Positions 42,853-52,557 of a DNA stretch of 64,000 nt are shown in pieces. Position numbers and translations under genes: made by a program. Numbering within the stretch: position 1 is the first letter of the stretch; every line of letters starts with the position of its first letter. The notes beneath the pieces were generated by a model. It did not search any database. It was not told where the DNA came from and was given only the letters and a program-made list of their open reading frames with translations. Source of the stretch: an uncultured Pelagibacteraceae bacterium (GTDB lineage Bacteria; Pseudomonadota; Alphaproteobacteria; Pelagibacterales; Pelagibacteraceae); contig CACJZT010000001.1 of the NCBI GenBank assembly GCA_902598015.1, positions 1-64,000 on the forward strand, given 5' to 3'.

Positions 42853-44222
42853 TATTGTTTGATGATTTTTTCTGGAATAATTCCTTGTGGTCTATAACGC
42901 ATTATTAAAAGTAAACCAATTCCAATAACCAAGAATCTAAAATATGGAGCACTTTCAATTAAGTGAACTCTAACTGCATTAGTTTCTGGCAGATGGGATG
43001 TAAACAAATTAATTAAAAATAATGCAATTGGAGCAGCTTCGACCCATAAAAACCAAACTACAAATCCCCCCAATATTGCTCCGAAATTATTTCCTGTTCC
43101 ACCTACTATAACCATAACCCAAATTACAAAAGTATATCTCATAGGTCTGTAGCTACCTGGTGTAAACAAACCGTCATTTGTAACCATCATAGCTCCAGCT
43201 AAGCCAACAATTGCAGATCCCAAAATAAAAATAAGAAGATGCTCTTTAACAATATTTTTACCCATTGCACTTGCCGCCTCTTCATTATCTCTTATAGCTC
43301 TCATTTTTCTTCCCCAAGGTGAATAAAGGGCTTTCTGTGTCACAATTAACAAGATAATAACAACAGTAAGAAATAAACCTGTAAAACATAATTTTACATA
43401 GACCGATGAAGCATCAATAACCATTTGATTTAGAGCTTCTTGCTTATCAGAGATTGAATTAATCAAATTTAATTTTGATGAATTAAATTTTGTAACTAAA
43501 TTTATAAACCATTCTGAAGTTTGTAGATCTATTTCGTATGGTGCTGGTCTTTTTAATCCTATTACATTTTTTACACCTCTTGCCAACCATTCCTCATGTT
43601 TAATAATTGAAACGATAATTTCTGCTATTAATAATGTTGCAATAGCTAAATAATCTGCACGAAGACCTAATGCGATCTTTCCTATGACAAATGCTAAACC
43701 GCCAGCCAAAAGCGCACCGAAAATCCAGGAAAATAAAACGGGTAATCCCATGCCACCGAGAAATCCTGTCTTTGCTGGATCAACTGACTCTATAGCTTCT
43801 ATCCCTGGTGCAGCAGTTACTCTTAGTAAAATTATTCCACCCAAGATTACAGAAGCTACTGAGTAATTTCTTAATTTAGACTTATCAAATCTATTAAGTA
43901 TAAATTTAACTATAAAGATAATTGCAACAATTATCCATATACAAGCTAAAATATTTAAACCTCCAACTTGCCAAGCTTTTTTGACTGGTTCAACCGAAAC
44001 TAAAACTACAGCTAATCCTCCTAATGCTGTGTATCCCATTATACCAAAATTAATTAATCCAGCATAACCCCATTGTATATTTGCTCCAATTGTCATAACT
44101 GCAGAAATTAAACAATAATTTAAAATAGTTAATGCAATAGACCATGATTGAAATATCCCAACCAAAATTATTAAAAATATCATGATTGAGTATGCGGCAA
44201 TGACATTTTTGTAATTCCTCAT
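42852..44222 (-). CDS. livM: Branched-chain amino acid-type ABC permease LivM (copy A)
   Basis: A 456-residue permease, longer than typical LivM because of an internal insert. NIQWGYAGLINFGIMGYTALGG is the characteristic LivM start. ALGLRADYLAIATLLIAEIIV and the coupling loop WGRKMRAIRDNEEAASAMG follow. A segment of about 55 residues between (RGVKNVIGLKRPAPYEID onward) is an extra periplasmic part. It overlaps LivH by 4 bp (ATGA). It forms the channel with LivH at 44219-45229. Confidence 0.92.
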   Translation of the reverse strand: MRNYKNVIAAYSIMIFLIILVGIFQSWSIALTILNYCLISAVMTIGANIQWGYAGLINFGIMGYTALGGLAVVLVSVEPVKKAWQVGGLNILACIWIIVAIIFIVKFILNRFDKSKLRNYSVASVILGGIILLRVTAAPGIEAIESVDPAKTGFLGGMGLPVLFSWIFGALLAGGLAFVIGKIALGLRADYLAIATLLIAEIIVSIIKHEEWLARGVKNVIGLKRPAPYEIDLQTSEWFINLVTKFNSSKLNLINSISDKQEALNQMVIDASSVYVKLCFTGLFLTVVIILLIVTQKALYSPWGRKMRAIRDNEEAASAMGKNIVKEHLLIFILGSAIVGLAGAMMVTNDGLFTPGSYRPMRYTFVIWVMVIVGGTGNNFGAILGGFVVWFLWVEAAPIALFLINLFTSHLPETNAVRVHLIESAPYFRFLVIGIGLLLIMRYRPQGIIPEKIIKQ

Positions 44223-45229
44223 ATTACTTTTCCTTTAAAGATACCTGACGGCCTTATTAATAAAACAATTACTAAAATTGAGAATGAAACTGCAAACTTG
44301 TAATCTGTCGATAATAACTGGAGTAAAGAGTCTGGCTCAAGATGTTCAGGTAATAGATATGAAATAAATCTTTTGTATGCGTAAGTTACAAATATTTCTG
44401 CAAAAGCTATAACATACCCACCTAGGAAAGCTCCAAATGGATTTCCGATTCCTCCAACAATTGCTGCGGCGAATATTGGAAGCATATTGTTAAAATAAAC
44501 AAAAGGTCTATAACTTTTATCTAAACCGTATAATACTCCACCAATAGTGGCCAAAATTCCTGCGATTACCCATGTTATCAAAACAACTCTCTTAGGATCT
44601 ATACCAGACAATAATGCTAAATCTTCATTGTCCGAATAAGCTCTCATACTTGTTCCAGTTTTAGTTCTATTTAAAAACCAAAACATTATTGAAACAATAA
44701 TTAAAGTTACGATTATTGTTATTGCTTGTGTTGATTTTAAAGTTATACCTTCTGCAAGACCAGTCATTTCTTTAAATTCTGTTGCTTTAATTATAAATTT
44801 TTCACCATCTAAAAATCTTCTATCAGATGGTCCAATGATTATTCTAATTAAGGCTTGAGTGACAAACATTACCCCTACACTAACCATTGCAAACTGAACT
44901 GGAGGACTTTTTTTTATCCTGTAATAACTGAAAACAAATTTGTCTATGATTAACATATATAAAATCATCATTAGGATGGCGAAAGGAATTGTTAAAAGTG
45001 CTGTTGGTAGAACACCTAATCCAAAACCTAAGGACTGAAAATAATATGTTAGAATAACTGCAAACATTGTTCCAAAGGACATCATGTCTCCGGTTGCAAA
45101 ATTAGCAAATCTTAAAACTGCATAAATTAAAGTAACAAAAATAGCACCTAAAGCTAATTGTGAACCATAAGCTAAGGCTGGTATTACTGTGAAATTAAAA
45201 AGTACAATTATTGCATTTAAGAAATCCAT
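44219..45229 (-). CDS. livH: Branched-chain amino acid-type ABC permease LivH (copy A)
   Basis: A 336-residue inner-membrane permease. GAIFVTLIYAVLRFANFATGD is the LivH hallmark, and the coupling loop appears as KTGTSMRAYSDNEDLALLSG. GGIGNPFGAFLGGYVIAFAE lies near the C-terminus. It overlaps LivF by one base and LivM by four, so the operon is tightly coupled. Confidence 0.92.
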   Translation of the reverse strand: MDFLNAIIVLFNFTVIPALAYGSQLALGAIFVTLIYAVLRFANFATGDMMSFGTMFAVILTYYFQSLGFGLGVLPTALLTIPFAILMMILYMLIIDKFVFSYYRIKKSPPVQFAMVSVGVMFVTQALIRIIIGPSDRRFLDGEKFIIKATEFKEMTGLAEGITLKSTQAITIIVTLIIVSIMFWFLNRTKTGTSMRAYSDNEDLALLSGIDPKRVVLITWVIAGILATIGGVLYGLDKSYRPFVYFNNMLPIFAAAIVGGIGNPFGAFLGGYVIAFAEIFVTYAYKRFISYLLPEHLEPDSLLQLLSTDYKFAVSFSILVIVLLIRPSGIFKGKVI

Positions 45230-45936
45230 TATGCTCCCAAAAATGATCTACGAACCTCAGGATCCTCAAGCAAATCATTACCGGATCCCTCAAATTTATT
45301 TTGACCTGTTACCAATACATAGCCTCGATCTGAAATACTTAATGCTTGCTTTGCGTTTTGCTCAACCATAATAACGGCAACATTTGTTTTTTTAACTTTT
45401 ATTATATGTTCAAACAATTCATCCATTACAATTGGAGAAACTCCAGCTGTAGGCTCATCTAACATAAGAACTGATGGATCACTCATTAAAGCTCTTCCAA
45501 GGGCGACTTGCTGACGTTGTCCACCAGATAATTGTCCGACGACTTGGGATTTTTTTTCACTCAAGATTGGAAATAAACTATAAATACTCTCAATTTTATT
45601 TTCTAAACTCCCTTCTGTCAAAAAGCCACCAATCTCTAAATTTTCTCTTACAGTTAATTCTGCAAATACATTTCTTGTTTGTGGAACAAATGAAATACCC
45701 TTTTTTACTCGATCTTGAGGATTAATTTTTGAAATATCTTCACCGTTCAAAGTTACAGAGCCTGATTTTAATTTTAATAATCCGAGCATCGCTTTCATAG
45801 CTGTTGATTTGCCAGCTCCATTGGGACCTAGAATGGCAACTATCTCTCCCCTATTGGCAGTTATGGAGCATGAACTAATAATATCAGGACCATCCCCATA
45901 ACCTGCAGTCATTTTTGCTCCTTCAAAGTATGCCAT
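45229..45936 (-). CDS. livF: Branched-chain amino acid-type ABC ATPase LivF (copy A)
   Basis: A 235-residue ATPase. Walker A is GPNGAGKST, the signature LSGGQRQQVALGRAL and Walker B VLMLDEPTAGVSP. The Q-loop is in FVPQTRNVF. The shorter length and the C-terminal LVTGQNKFEGSGNDLL identify LivF rather than LivG. It starts in a 1-bp overlap with the LivG stop. Confidence 0.94.
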   Translation of the reverse strand: MAYFEGAKMTAGYGDGPDIISSCSITANRGEIVAILGPNGAGKSTAMKAMLGLLKLKSGSVTLNGEDISKINPQDRVKKGISFVPQTRNVFAELTVRENLEIGGFLTEGSLENKIESIYSLFPILSEKKSQVVGQLSGGQRQQVALGRALMSDPSVLMLDEPTAGVSPIVMDELFEHIIKVKKTNVAVIMVEQNAKQALSISDRGYVLVTGQNKFEGSGNDLLEDPEVRRSFLGA

Positions 45937-46724
45937 TAATTTTCTTTTTTTGTTAAGTTTGACTTTCCAAGATAACTCTCAATTACTTTTTCATTTTTTT
46001 TGACTTCTTCAGATGTTCCTTCAAATAAAACTGAACCATCTGCCATTACTATTACCGGATCACACATTCTGCTTATAAAATCCATATCATGCTCTATCAT
46101 ACAAAAGGTATAATTTTTTTCTTTATTCAATTTTAATATTGCAGTTCCTAGATCTTTTAAAAGTGTTCGATTAACTCCCGCTCCTACTTCGTCAAGTAAA
46201 ACCAATTTTGCATCAACCATCATAGTTCTTCCTAATTCTAATAATTTTTTTTGTCCTCCTGAAAGATTTCCAGCTCTTTCATTGGCCAAATGTGTTAAAT
46301 TAAGAAAATCAACAACCTCATAGGCTTTTTCTCTAATAACTTTTTCCTCTTTTTTAACTAGTCCAGGTTTAATAAGCGCATTTAATAAATTTTCTCCACT
46401 TTGATTTGATGGCACCATCATTAAGTTTTCTAAAACTGTTAAATTTGAAAATTCATGTGCAATTTGAAATGTCCTTAATAATCCTCTGCCAAATAACTCA
46501 TGTGATGGTATATCGGTAATATTTTCATCATTAAATATTACCTCTCCATCATTAGATTTTAAATTTCCAGCTATTAAATTAAATAATGTTGTTTTTCCTG
46601 AGCCGTTTGGGCCAATTATTCCAGTGATTGAACCCGATCTAATATTTAATGAGCAATTTGATACTGCTGCTAATCCTCCGAATAATTTTGTAAGATTATT
46701 TACCTGTAAGATATTGTCAGACAT
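45936..46724 (-). CDS. livG: Branched-chain amino acid-type ABC ATPase LivG (copy A)
   Basis: A 262-residue ATPase with Walker A GPNGSGKTT, signature LSGGQKKLLELGR and Walker B LVLLDEVGAGVN, where a valine replaces the usual proline after DE. RTFQIAHEF is the LivG Q-loop block. It pairs with LivF. It follows the ProC-like gene by 1 bp, which makes the reductase part of the same transcript. Confidence 0.93.
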   Translation of the reverse strand: MSDNILQVNNLTKLFGGLAAVSNCSLNIRSGSITGIIGPNGSGKTTLFNLIAGNLKSNDGEVIFNDENITDIPSHELFGRGLLRTFQIAHEFSNLTVLENLMMVPSNQSGENLLNALIKPGLVKKEEKVIREKAYEVVDFLNLTHLANERAGNLSGGQKKLLELGRTMMVDAKLVLLDEVGAGVNRTLLKDLGTAILKLNKEKNYTFCMIEHDMDFISRMCDPVIVMADGSVLFEGTSEEVKKNEKVIESYLGKSNLTKKEN

Positions 46725-46725
46725 T

Positions 46726-47499
46726 TTACTTACTTTTTTTTAATCTATTCAAGATGCTATTTGCTGTTTTATTCAGAGATTTATAAAATCCAAGTTTTCT
46801 TAATTCTTTAACAGCTTGTTCATTTAAACCTTTTGGAGTTTGCGAATTTTTAACAAGTACTTTTAAATCTTTATTTGAATTAATTTTTGCGTCCTCAGAT
46901 AAAGCAATAAATAACGAGGTAATATACTTTTGAGAGTCACTTCTATTAATTCCCTTTTTTACTAACCATTCACTCAGAGTTTGTAGTAATTCATAAAATG
47001 GTGCCATCATTGATGAAGTTGACCAAAAATTTAGTGATAGGTTTTCATTTTTTATTTCGACAGATGTGCCAAGCTTATTAAAAAAATTTCTAACTTGTTT
47101 ATCTGGTGGAAAAATTGGTACTGGTCCTTTTCTAAGAGAAATTGGAGGCAAAGGAATTGCTCTAATAATCTTAGTTTTAACTTTAATATATTTTTTTAAT
47201 TCAGTCATTTTTATTGTTGATATAAAACTTATTATCGTTTGACCTTTTTTAAATTTTAGTTTTGGAAGAATAATTTTTCCAATCGTTGGTGTTACTGCTA
47301 AAAAAACCCAATTTGATTGATTTATAATATCTTGATTATCAGCAGATATTTTTATCTTTTTACTTTTTCTTTTAAGTTCACTTGAAATTTTTGAATTTCT
47401 TTTTGAAACAATTATTTTATTAATTTTTAACTTTGATCCCAGTATTCCGTTGATTACTGATTTTGAGATATGTCCTGTACCAATAAATCCGATTTTCAT
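46726..47499 (-). CDS. ProC-like NADP-dependent reductase
   Basis: A 257-residue protein of the pyrroline-5-carboxylate reductase/F420-NADP reductase group. The cofactor motif is KIGFIGTGHISKSVI, and the C-terminal dimerisation helices include SQTPKGLNEQAVKELRKLG. ProC itself normally has a Pro-Gly-Gly-Thr stretch there; QTPKGLN shows a departure. It may reduce an imino acid other than pyrroline-5-carboxylate. It lies 1 bp before LivG and 33 bp after the glutarate hydroxylase. Confidence 0.82.
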   Translation of the reverse strand: MKIGFIGTGHISKSVINGILGSKLKINKIIVSKRNSKISSELKRKSKKIKISADNQDIINQSNWVFLAVTPTIGKIILPKLKFKKGQTIISFISTIKMTELKKYIKVKTKIIRAIPLPPISLRKGPVPIFPPDKQVRNFFNKLGTSVEIKNENLSLNFWSTSSMMAPFYELLQTLSEWLVKKGINRSDSQKYITSLFIALSEDAKINSNKDLKVLVKNSQTPKGLNEQAVKELRKLGFYKSLNKTANSILNRLKKSK

Positions 47500-47532
47500 G
47501 ATAAACTAAGTGATTATTATCACTAAAATTAA

Positions 47533-48453
47533 TTAATTAGTAAAAAAAGAACCTCTAATTCTTAGTAATTCTCTTGATAATTTTTTATTTTCTACAAATG
47601 GTTTTCTACCATGAAGCCAGAAATAGTTATTTGCAACTACTGAAAAGCCAACTGGTAAAGGCATTACAATCTTTTTTTGACTTCCCTCTAAAGAGTCTGA
47701 TAATTTTTGCAAAAATAGTCCTTGTTCCATATTTTTAGGCTCAGGAAATTGGTCTATGTAAGAAATTTGTGGCTTTCCATTTTCGTCTTCTGAAAAAACA
47801 GGATGTTCTACTTTATAGTCAACATTTTTACTTTTTGGAGAACCCCATAAAAAATTTTGTTTTCCAACTTTATCATTAGTTAAGCTATCTAAATGTTCCC
47901 AATCATCAAGGTGTAACATTGCAGTTTCACCTCCTTGAACATTTTCTTCCTCCATTTTTAACATTAATAACCAATCTGTTTTTTCTTTAACGTAAGTTCC
48001 ATCAGTATGAAGATCCATATTAGTATATGCTTTTCTAAGATATGAGTCGCTATTGTCCTCATGTTTAACATGAAATCTCGCATAATATTTTCCAGCCATT
48101 GAATCAAAATTTGGATTACCTAGTAAGTGTGTTACAGCTGTTGATAGTTTAATAAGAAAATTATTATCGATTTTTTTAGATTTATTTTTAGGTCCTATAA
48201 TAAAACAACCTGTGTCTCTATCTCTTAATACAGAGTTTATAAATTTTCCTAGCTTTCCACCTGTTGAATCATCTAAAGATTTTGCAAGTGTAAATCTAGT
48301 AAAAGGTTTATATTCAAGAGCTGTAATATCAAATTTTTTAAAAGGAAATATTAGTTTATCTATAATTTCATCTTCAATTTTAATATTGATTATTCTTTTG
48401 GAGTAGTCACTAAATGAAATATCAAACCCTTGAATAGTATCTAAGCTATCCAT
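47533..48453 (-). CDS. glaH: Glutarate 2-hydroxylase (CsiD/GlaH)
   Basis: A 306-residue Fe(II)/2-oxoglutarate oxygenase. The match to E. coli CsiD is clear: YYARFHVKHEDNSDSYLRKA, LHTDGTYVKEKTD with His149 and Asp151, LHLDDWEHLD, and the distal His281 in YFWLHGRKPF. It hydroxylates glutarate to L-2-hydroxyglutarate in lysine degradation. The usual partner LhgO is not beside it, although an FMN hydroxyacid dehydrogenase exists at 4807. It is 33 bp from the ProC-like gene and 5 bp from the pentapeptide gene, in the long minus-strand run. Being inside a Liv operon suggests import of the precursor. Confidence 0.92.
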   Translation of the reverse strand: MDSLDTIQGFDISFSDYSKRIINIKIEDEIIDKLIFPFKKFDITALEYKPFTRFTLAKSLDDSTGGKLGKFINSVLRDRDTGCFIIGPKNKSKKIDNNFLIKLSTAVTHLLGNPNFDSMAGKYYARFHVKHEDNSDSYLRKAYTNMDLHTDGTYVKEKTDWLLMLKMEEENVQGGETAMLHLDDWEHLDSLTNDKVGKQNFLWGSPKSKNVDYKVEHPVFSEDENGKPQISYIDQFPEPKNMEQGLFLQKLSDSLEGSQKKIVMPLPVGFSVVANNYFWLHGRKPFVENKKLSRELLRIRGSFFTN

Positions 48454-48458
48454 TATAA

Positions 48459-48965
48459 TTATTTGTTACAAACTCCAATTGAATTTGGTCCACATGTTTC
48501 ACCATTAGTCCATGTTGCTCCAATTAAATTTGCTCCATCAAAATTAGCATTGGTCATATTTGATGAAGTAAAGTTAGCTTCCATTAGATTTGCATTTTGA
48601 AAATTTGCTTCGATTAACGTTGAACCCATAAAATCAACCCTTGTCATATTTGCTCCTGTAAAATTAGCTTTTTCAAAATTTCCACCAACTAGAGTTGACT
48701 CATATAAGTTAGCTCTTACAAATGTTGACTCTGGAAAAGTTCCAAATGACAAATTTGATGTCATCATAATACTTTTATCAAAATTTACTTGTATAAAACT
48801 TGCAAATGATAAATTTGAGTTAGGCAAATAACTGCCTTGTAAATCTTGTCCATCTGAAAATCTACAGTTAGTATAATCAACACCATCGGTTAAAGGATCG
48901 TCACATGCTGCTTGAGAAATACCTGGTATTAAAATTATGAACAATAGTAAAATAATTTTTTTCAT
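48459..48965 (-). CDS. Secreted pentapeptide-repeat protein
   Basis: A 168-residue protein with a signal peptide (MKKIILLLFIILIPGISQA). From about residue 43 on it consists of A(N/D)(L/F)xx-type pentapeptide repeats, such as SNLSF, ANLYE, ANFTG, ANLME and ANFDG. These fold as a right-handed beta-helix. Four cysteines near the ends (C21, C34 and two at the C-terminus) could cap it through disulfides. The role is unknown, probably a periplasmic structural or inhibitor-like protein. It is 0-5 bp from AzlD and CsiD, thus in operon. Confidence 0.85.
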   Translation of the reverse strand: MKKIILLLFIILIPGISQAACDDPLTDGVDYTNCRFSDGQDLQGSYLPNSNLSFASFIQVNFDKSIMMTSNLSFGTFPESTFVRANLYESTLVGGNFEKANFTGANMTRVDFMGSTLIEANFQNANLMEANFTSSNMTNANFDGANLIGATWTNGETCGPNSIGVCNK

Positions 48966-49292
48966 TTATATCGTAAAGCTACTTAATAAAAACATAATGA
49001 TAGCAGAGAATAAAGTTGGGTAAACTAAATTATTTCTAGTTAATTTAAAAATTATTATTGCTAAAAGCACAACAATAAATCTAGACAAATAATTACTGTC
49101 AGAAAGTGCACCAGCTGGAAATATTATCATTCTAGAAATTAAAGCAGCCAATGTCGAATAGGCTAAATAATTAAACCACCTATATATTTTGGTATTTTCA
49201 TCTATTATTTCAGATGTAAAAGCTCCTAAAAACCTTGAAATATAAGTAGCTAAAGACGTAATAACTATTATTAAAACAATATTAGCTGACAT
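48966..49292 (-). CDS. azlD: AzlD-family branched-chain amino acid exporter subunit
   Basis: A 108-residue protein with four membrane segments, the size and pattern of AzlD (SLATYISRFLGAF, then IYRWFNYLAYSTLAALISR). It overlaps AzlC by 11 bp and directly abuts the pentapeptide gene. AzlC and AzlD together export branched-chain amino acids or analogues. It is placed inside an import operon, perhaps to relieve overload. Confidence 0.88.
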   Translation of the reverse strand: MSANIVLIIVITSLATYISRFLGAFTSEIIDENTKIYRWFNYLAYSTLAALISRMIIFPAGALSDSNYLSRFIVVLLAIIIFKLTRNNLVYPTLFSAIIMFLLSSFTI

Positions 49293-49986
49293 TTTTCTCT
49301 CCTATTACAAAAGCAACAGTTCCAGCTACAAACCCGCCAATCAAAACACACCAATCAGGACTAATAAAATAAAATAAAGGTCCTAAGATAGCTCCTAAAA
49401 TTATTGAAACATTTAATTGTATAGACTTCATCACTCCTATCATTGTGCAAGTAAAATAAATTGGATTAATTATAGCTAATCCAATCATCATTTCTCTATT
49501 TAGGAAATCAGCAGAGTAATAACCTAAGATAGTTGAAAAAATTGCTATCAACCAAGTTGCAGTTCCAATTCCTATCCAAAAATCGACTCTATATTTTTTT
49601 TCAATATCTTTATAATTATTTTTAAGAATTAACCACGAAGATACTGCAACAAAATGACATGAAAGATAATACTTCCATCTTGGTTGACTTTGGTGCTTTA
49701 ACAATGGCATTAAAGATACAGTCATCGGATACAATCTTGCATTAACTAACCAAACTGCAAAAAATAAATTTAGTAACGAAACGCCAATCAAAATCGATTC
49801 TGCCATCACAAGTGAGCCAGGTAATGCATAAGTTAAAAAGGTAGAAAAAATACTTTCTTGAATTGTAAAACCTAAATTTTTTAATAAAGCACCAATTGCT
49901 AAAAAGCTTAAACCAAGAGCAATTGCGGGGCTATCGAATTCTTTTGCACAAAGAATTCCTTTAAAAAAATATTTTGAATTAATCAT
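49282..49986 (-). CDS. azlC: AzlC-family branched-chain amino acid exporter
   Basis: A 234-residue membrane protein with FFKGILCAKEFDSPAIALGL at the N-terminus, a family hallmark, followed by STFLTYALPGSLVMAESI and FFAVWLVNARLYPMTVSLMP. It overlaps LivF by 4 bp and AzlD by 11 bp. The pair exports branched-chain amino acids or related compounds. Confidence 0.9.
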   Translation of the reverse strand: MINSKYFFKGILCAKEFDSPAIALGLSFLAIGALLKNLGFTIQESIFSTFLTYALPGSLVMAESILIGVSLLNLFFAVWLVNARLYPMTVSLMPLLKHQSQPRWKYYLSCHFVAVSSWLILKNNYKDIEKKYRVDFWIGIGTATWLIAIFSTILGYYSADFLNREMMIGLAIINPIYFTCTMIGVMKSIQLNVSIILGAILGPLFYFISPDWCVLIGGFVAGTVAFVIGEKNVS

Positions 49987-50768
49987 CCGCCTAGGAATAG
50001 ACGTCCAACATCATCATTTTTAAGTAAATCATCACCTCTTCCGGCTATTGCCGTTTGGCCAGATACTAATACATATCCAATATCAGAAAACTCTAAACCT
50101 TTTTTGGCATTTTGCTCAACTAGAATAATTGTTTTCTTTTCATTTTTTTGTAAGTCTCCCAAAATTTCAAATACCATATCAATATATCTTGGCTCCAATC
50201 CAATAGAAGGCTCGTCAACTAATAGAACAGAAGGTTTCATTACTAAAGCTCTAGATATTTCTAATAATCTTCTTTCTCCACCTGATAATACTTTTGCCGG
50301 TTGATTTCTTCTATTCCTTAATCTTTCATATTTATCTAAAATCTTTTCTGCTTCTTGATATGATTCTTCTGTTTTATCTTTGATAAAACCACCCATTAAC
50401 AAATTTTCCTCAACAGTCATATCTGGAAAAACTGAATTATCTTGCAGAATATAAGCTATACCAACTGACTTTAATTTTTCAGCTGGAGTTAAATTTGTTA
50501 TTTCTTTTCCATCAATTTCTATTTTACCAGAAAAAATATTTGTAAATCCATATATGGAATGAAGTATTGTTGATTTACCTGCTCCATTTGGACCAATTAA
50601 ACATAATGATTGTGCTTTGCTTACAAATAAATCAAAATTATGTAAAATCTCCATTTTACCATATCCAGCATTCAAATTTTTTATTGTTAAATGAATATCT
50701 TCAGAAGATAAGTTTTTTAAATCTTCTGCACCAGGTGCTTTTCCTAAAACTTCATATTGATTAGACAT
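49983..50768 (-). CDS. livF: Branched-chain amino acid-type ABC ATPase LivF (copy B)
   Basis: A 261-residue ATPase. Walker A is GPNGAGKST, the signature LSGGERRLLEISRAL and Walker B VLLVDEPSIGLEP. It has a 25-residue N-terminal extension (MSNQYEVLGKAPGAEDLKNL) that LivF of copy A lacks. It overlaps LivG by one base and AzlC by four. Confidence 0.94.
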   Translation of the reverse strand: MSNQYEVLGKAPGAEDLKNLSSEDIHLTIKNLNAGYGKMEILHNFDLFVSKAQSLCLIGPNGAGKSTILHSIYGFTNIFSGKIEIDGKEITNLTPAEKLKSVGIAYILQDNSVFPDMTVEENLLMGGFIKDKTEESYQEAEKILDKYERLRNRRNQPAKVLSGGERRLLEISRALVMKPSVLLVDEPSIGLEPRYIDMVFEILGDLQKNEKKTIILVEQNAKKGLEFSDIGYVLVSGQTAIAGRGDDLLKNDDVGRLFLGG

Positions 50769-51508
50769 TATTGAGCCCCCAAATATGCATCAACTACTCT
50801 TTTATCATTTTTAATCTCTTCTGGAGTGCCATTTGCAAGCATTTTACCGTGAGCAAGACAAAATATGTCTTGAGCTAATTGCATAATTACTCTCATATTG
50901 TGCTCAATAACAAGTAATGTTATTCCAAAATCTTGATTAACTTTGATTAGTCTATCAATAATTCCATTAATTAAAGTAGGATTTATTCCTGCTGTTGGCT
51001 CATCTAATAATAGCATTTCTGGTTCATTCATCAATGCCATAGCAAGTTCTAATAATTTTTGCTGGCCAAAAGATAAGTCTCCTGCTCTTAGTTTTCTTTT
51101 TTGATACAATCCGACAAAATTAAGTAAGTTTTCTGCTTTTTCTGTGAGCTCCTTTGGAATTTTAGAGAAAATTTTAAACAAACTTTCATCACTGCCTTTG
51201 TGACTGATAAGCATGTTATCTACACAATTTAATTTTCCATAAATTCTAGTTTGTTGAAATGTTCTTAATAATCCCAGTTTTGCAATTACTGGAACAGGTA
51301 ATTCTGAGACTTCTTTTCCATTAAACTTAATTGAACCATTGTCTATTGGATAAGTTCCAACTATTGAATTAAATAAAGTAGTTTTTCCTGATCCATTAGG
51401 TCCTATAAGTCCTACTATTTTCCCTTTTTCAACTGACATAGAAATATCAACATTAGCTTTAACACCACCAAATGATTTACTTACATTGTTGACTTCTAAA
51501 ATACTCAT
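50768..51508 (-). CDS. livG: Branched-chain amino acid-type ABC ATPase LivG (copy B)
   Basis: A 246-residue ATPase with Walker A GPNGSGKTT, signature LSFGQQKLLELAMAL and Walker B MLLLDEPTAGINP. The signature has F in place of the second glycine position. RTFQQTRIYGKL is the Q-loop region. It overlaps LivM by 4 bp. Confidence 0.94.
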   Translation of the reverse strand: MSILEVNNVSKSFGGVKANVDISMSVEKGKIVGLIGPNGSGKTTLFNSIVGTYPIDNGSIKFNGKEVSELPVPVIAKLGLLRTFQQTRIYGKLNCVDNMLISHKGSDESLFKIFSKIPKELTEKAENLLNFVGLYQKRKLRAGDLSFGQQKLLELAMALMNEPEMLLLDEPTAGINPTLINGIIDRLIKVNQDFGITLLVIEHNMRVIMQLAQDIFCLAHGKMLANGTPEEIKNDKRVVDAYLGAQ

Positions 51509-52557
51509 TTTAACTCTACCTGTGCTTTTCGATCTGCTTCATCAACAACTTCACCAAATCTTTCTGGATATTTTTCTCTTAACCATCCCATTAATCCCTC
51601 TGGGAAATAAATTACTATCACTACGATTAAAACTCCTAACGCAACATACTGCCAGCCTAAGAAGAATGTCCAAAAACCCTCTTTAAAAAAGTGAAATAAA
51701 GTTGCACCAATAATTGGGCCCCATAAAGTTCCCTTGCCTCCAAGGATTGCCATTAAAACCATAAAAACACCCATCTCTCTCCCGTCGAATGCAACATCTG
51801 TTGAGTCGATATAACCAACTAGACCTCCCATTATTCCTCCAGCAAGACCACAAAAGAAAGCTGAAATCATCCATCCAGTTATTTTGTATTTCATAGTCTC
51901 GATTCCCATTGCTTCAGCTTTGTCTTCATTATCTCTGATTGCATTAAGAATTAATCTAAACCTCGTTGTGTAAATTGCTCTTACAGCAATAAATGTTAGT
52001 ACAAGTGCTCCAAAACTTAAAAAATAAAAAAATTCACCTCTTGCCTCAAGACCTCCTATGTTTGGAAAAGGAGGAGTGGTAAAGCCCTGTCCAGCTCCAA
52101 TAATTTCAATACCTCCAGAAATTTCTCCTGCTGCAACTCCTAAACCTAATGTACAAATTGCAAAGTAATGACCTCTTAATCCTAAAATTGCATAACCAAT
52201 TAATCCAGCAACAATTGTAGGAACAACTGCTGCAACTACCAAGCCAACTGCCATGCCTTGAAAGAATTGTGAAGGTGTGTGAACGAAAGTTTTTTCACCA
52301 CCACTTTCTGTCCATTCTGCCAATGGGAAAAACATACCAACTTGAACTGATGCGCAAAGATACATTCCCAAACCATAAAAAAGAATATTTCCAAATGTGT
52401 TGTACCCCATTTCACCACCTTGGATATTCCAAGTAGTTGCAAGGACAATTAATACACACAGAATTGATAATTGAACTTTAAAAGCTGGAAAAATAAATGG
52501 TGCGACTAAACCAAACACTAAAATTCCTATGTACAAAATCCAACTATTTTTGTTCAT
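51505..52557 (-). CDS. livM: Branched-chain amino acid-type ABC permease LivM (copy B)
   Basis: A 350-residue permease with about eight membrane segments. GEMGYNTFGNILFYGLGMYL replaces the usual GLSG-type block, and ALGLRGHYFAICTLGLGVAA with the loop LILNAIRDNEDKAEAMGIET follows. ILGGKGTLWGPIIGATLFHF is near the C-terminus. It overlaps the small 60-codon gene by 14 bp and LivG by 4 bp. Confidence 0.93.
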   Translation of the reverse strand: MNKNSWILYIGILVFGLVAPFIFPAFKVQLSILCVLIVLATTWNIQGGEMGYNTFGNILFYGLGMYLCASVQVGMFFPLAEWTESGGEKTFVHTPSQFFQGMAVGLVVAAVVPTIVAGLIGYAILGLRGHYFAICTLGLGVAAGEISGGIEIIGAGQGFTTPPFPNIGGLEARGEFFYFLSFGALVLTFIAVRAIYTTRFRLILNAIRDNEDKAEAMGIETMKYKITGWMISAFFCGLAGGIMGGLVGYIDSTDVAFDGREMGVFMVLMAILGGKGTLWGPIIGATLFHFFKEGFWTFFLGWQYVALGVLIVVIVIYFPEGLMGWLREKYPERFGEVVDEADRKAQVELK

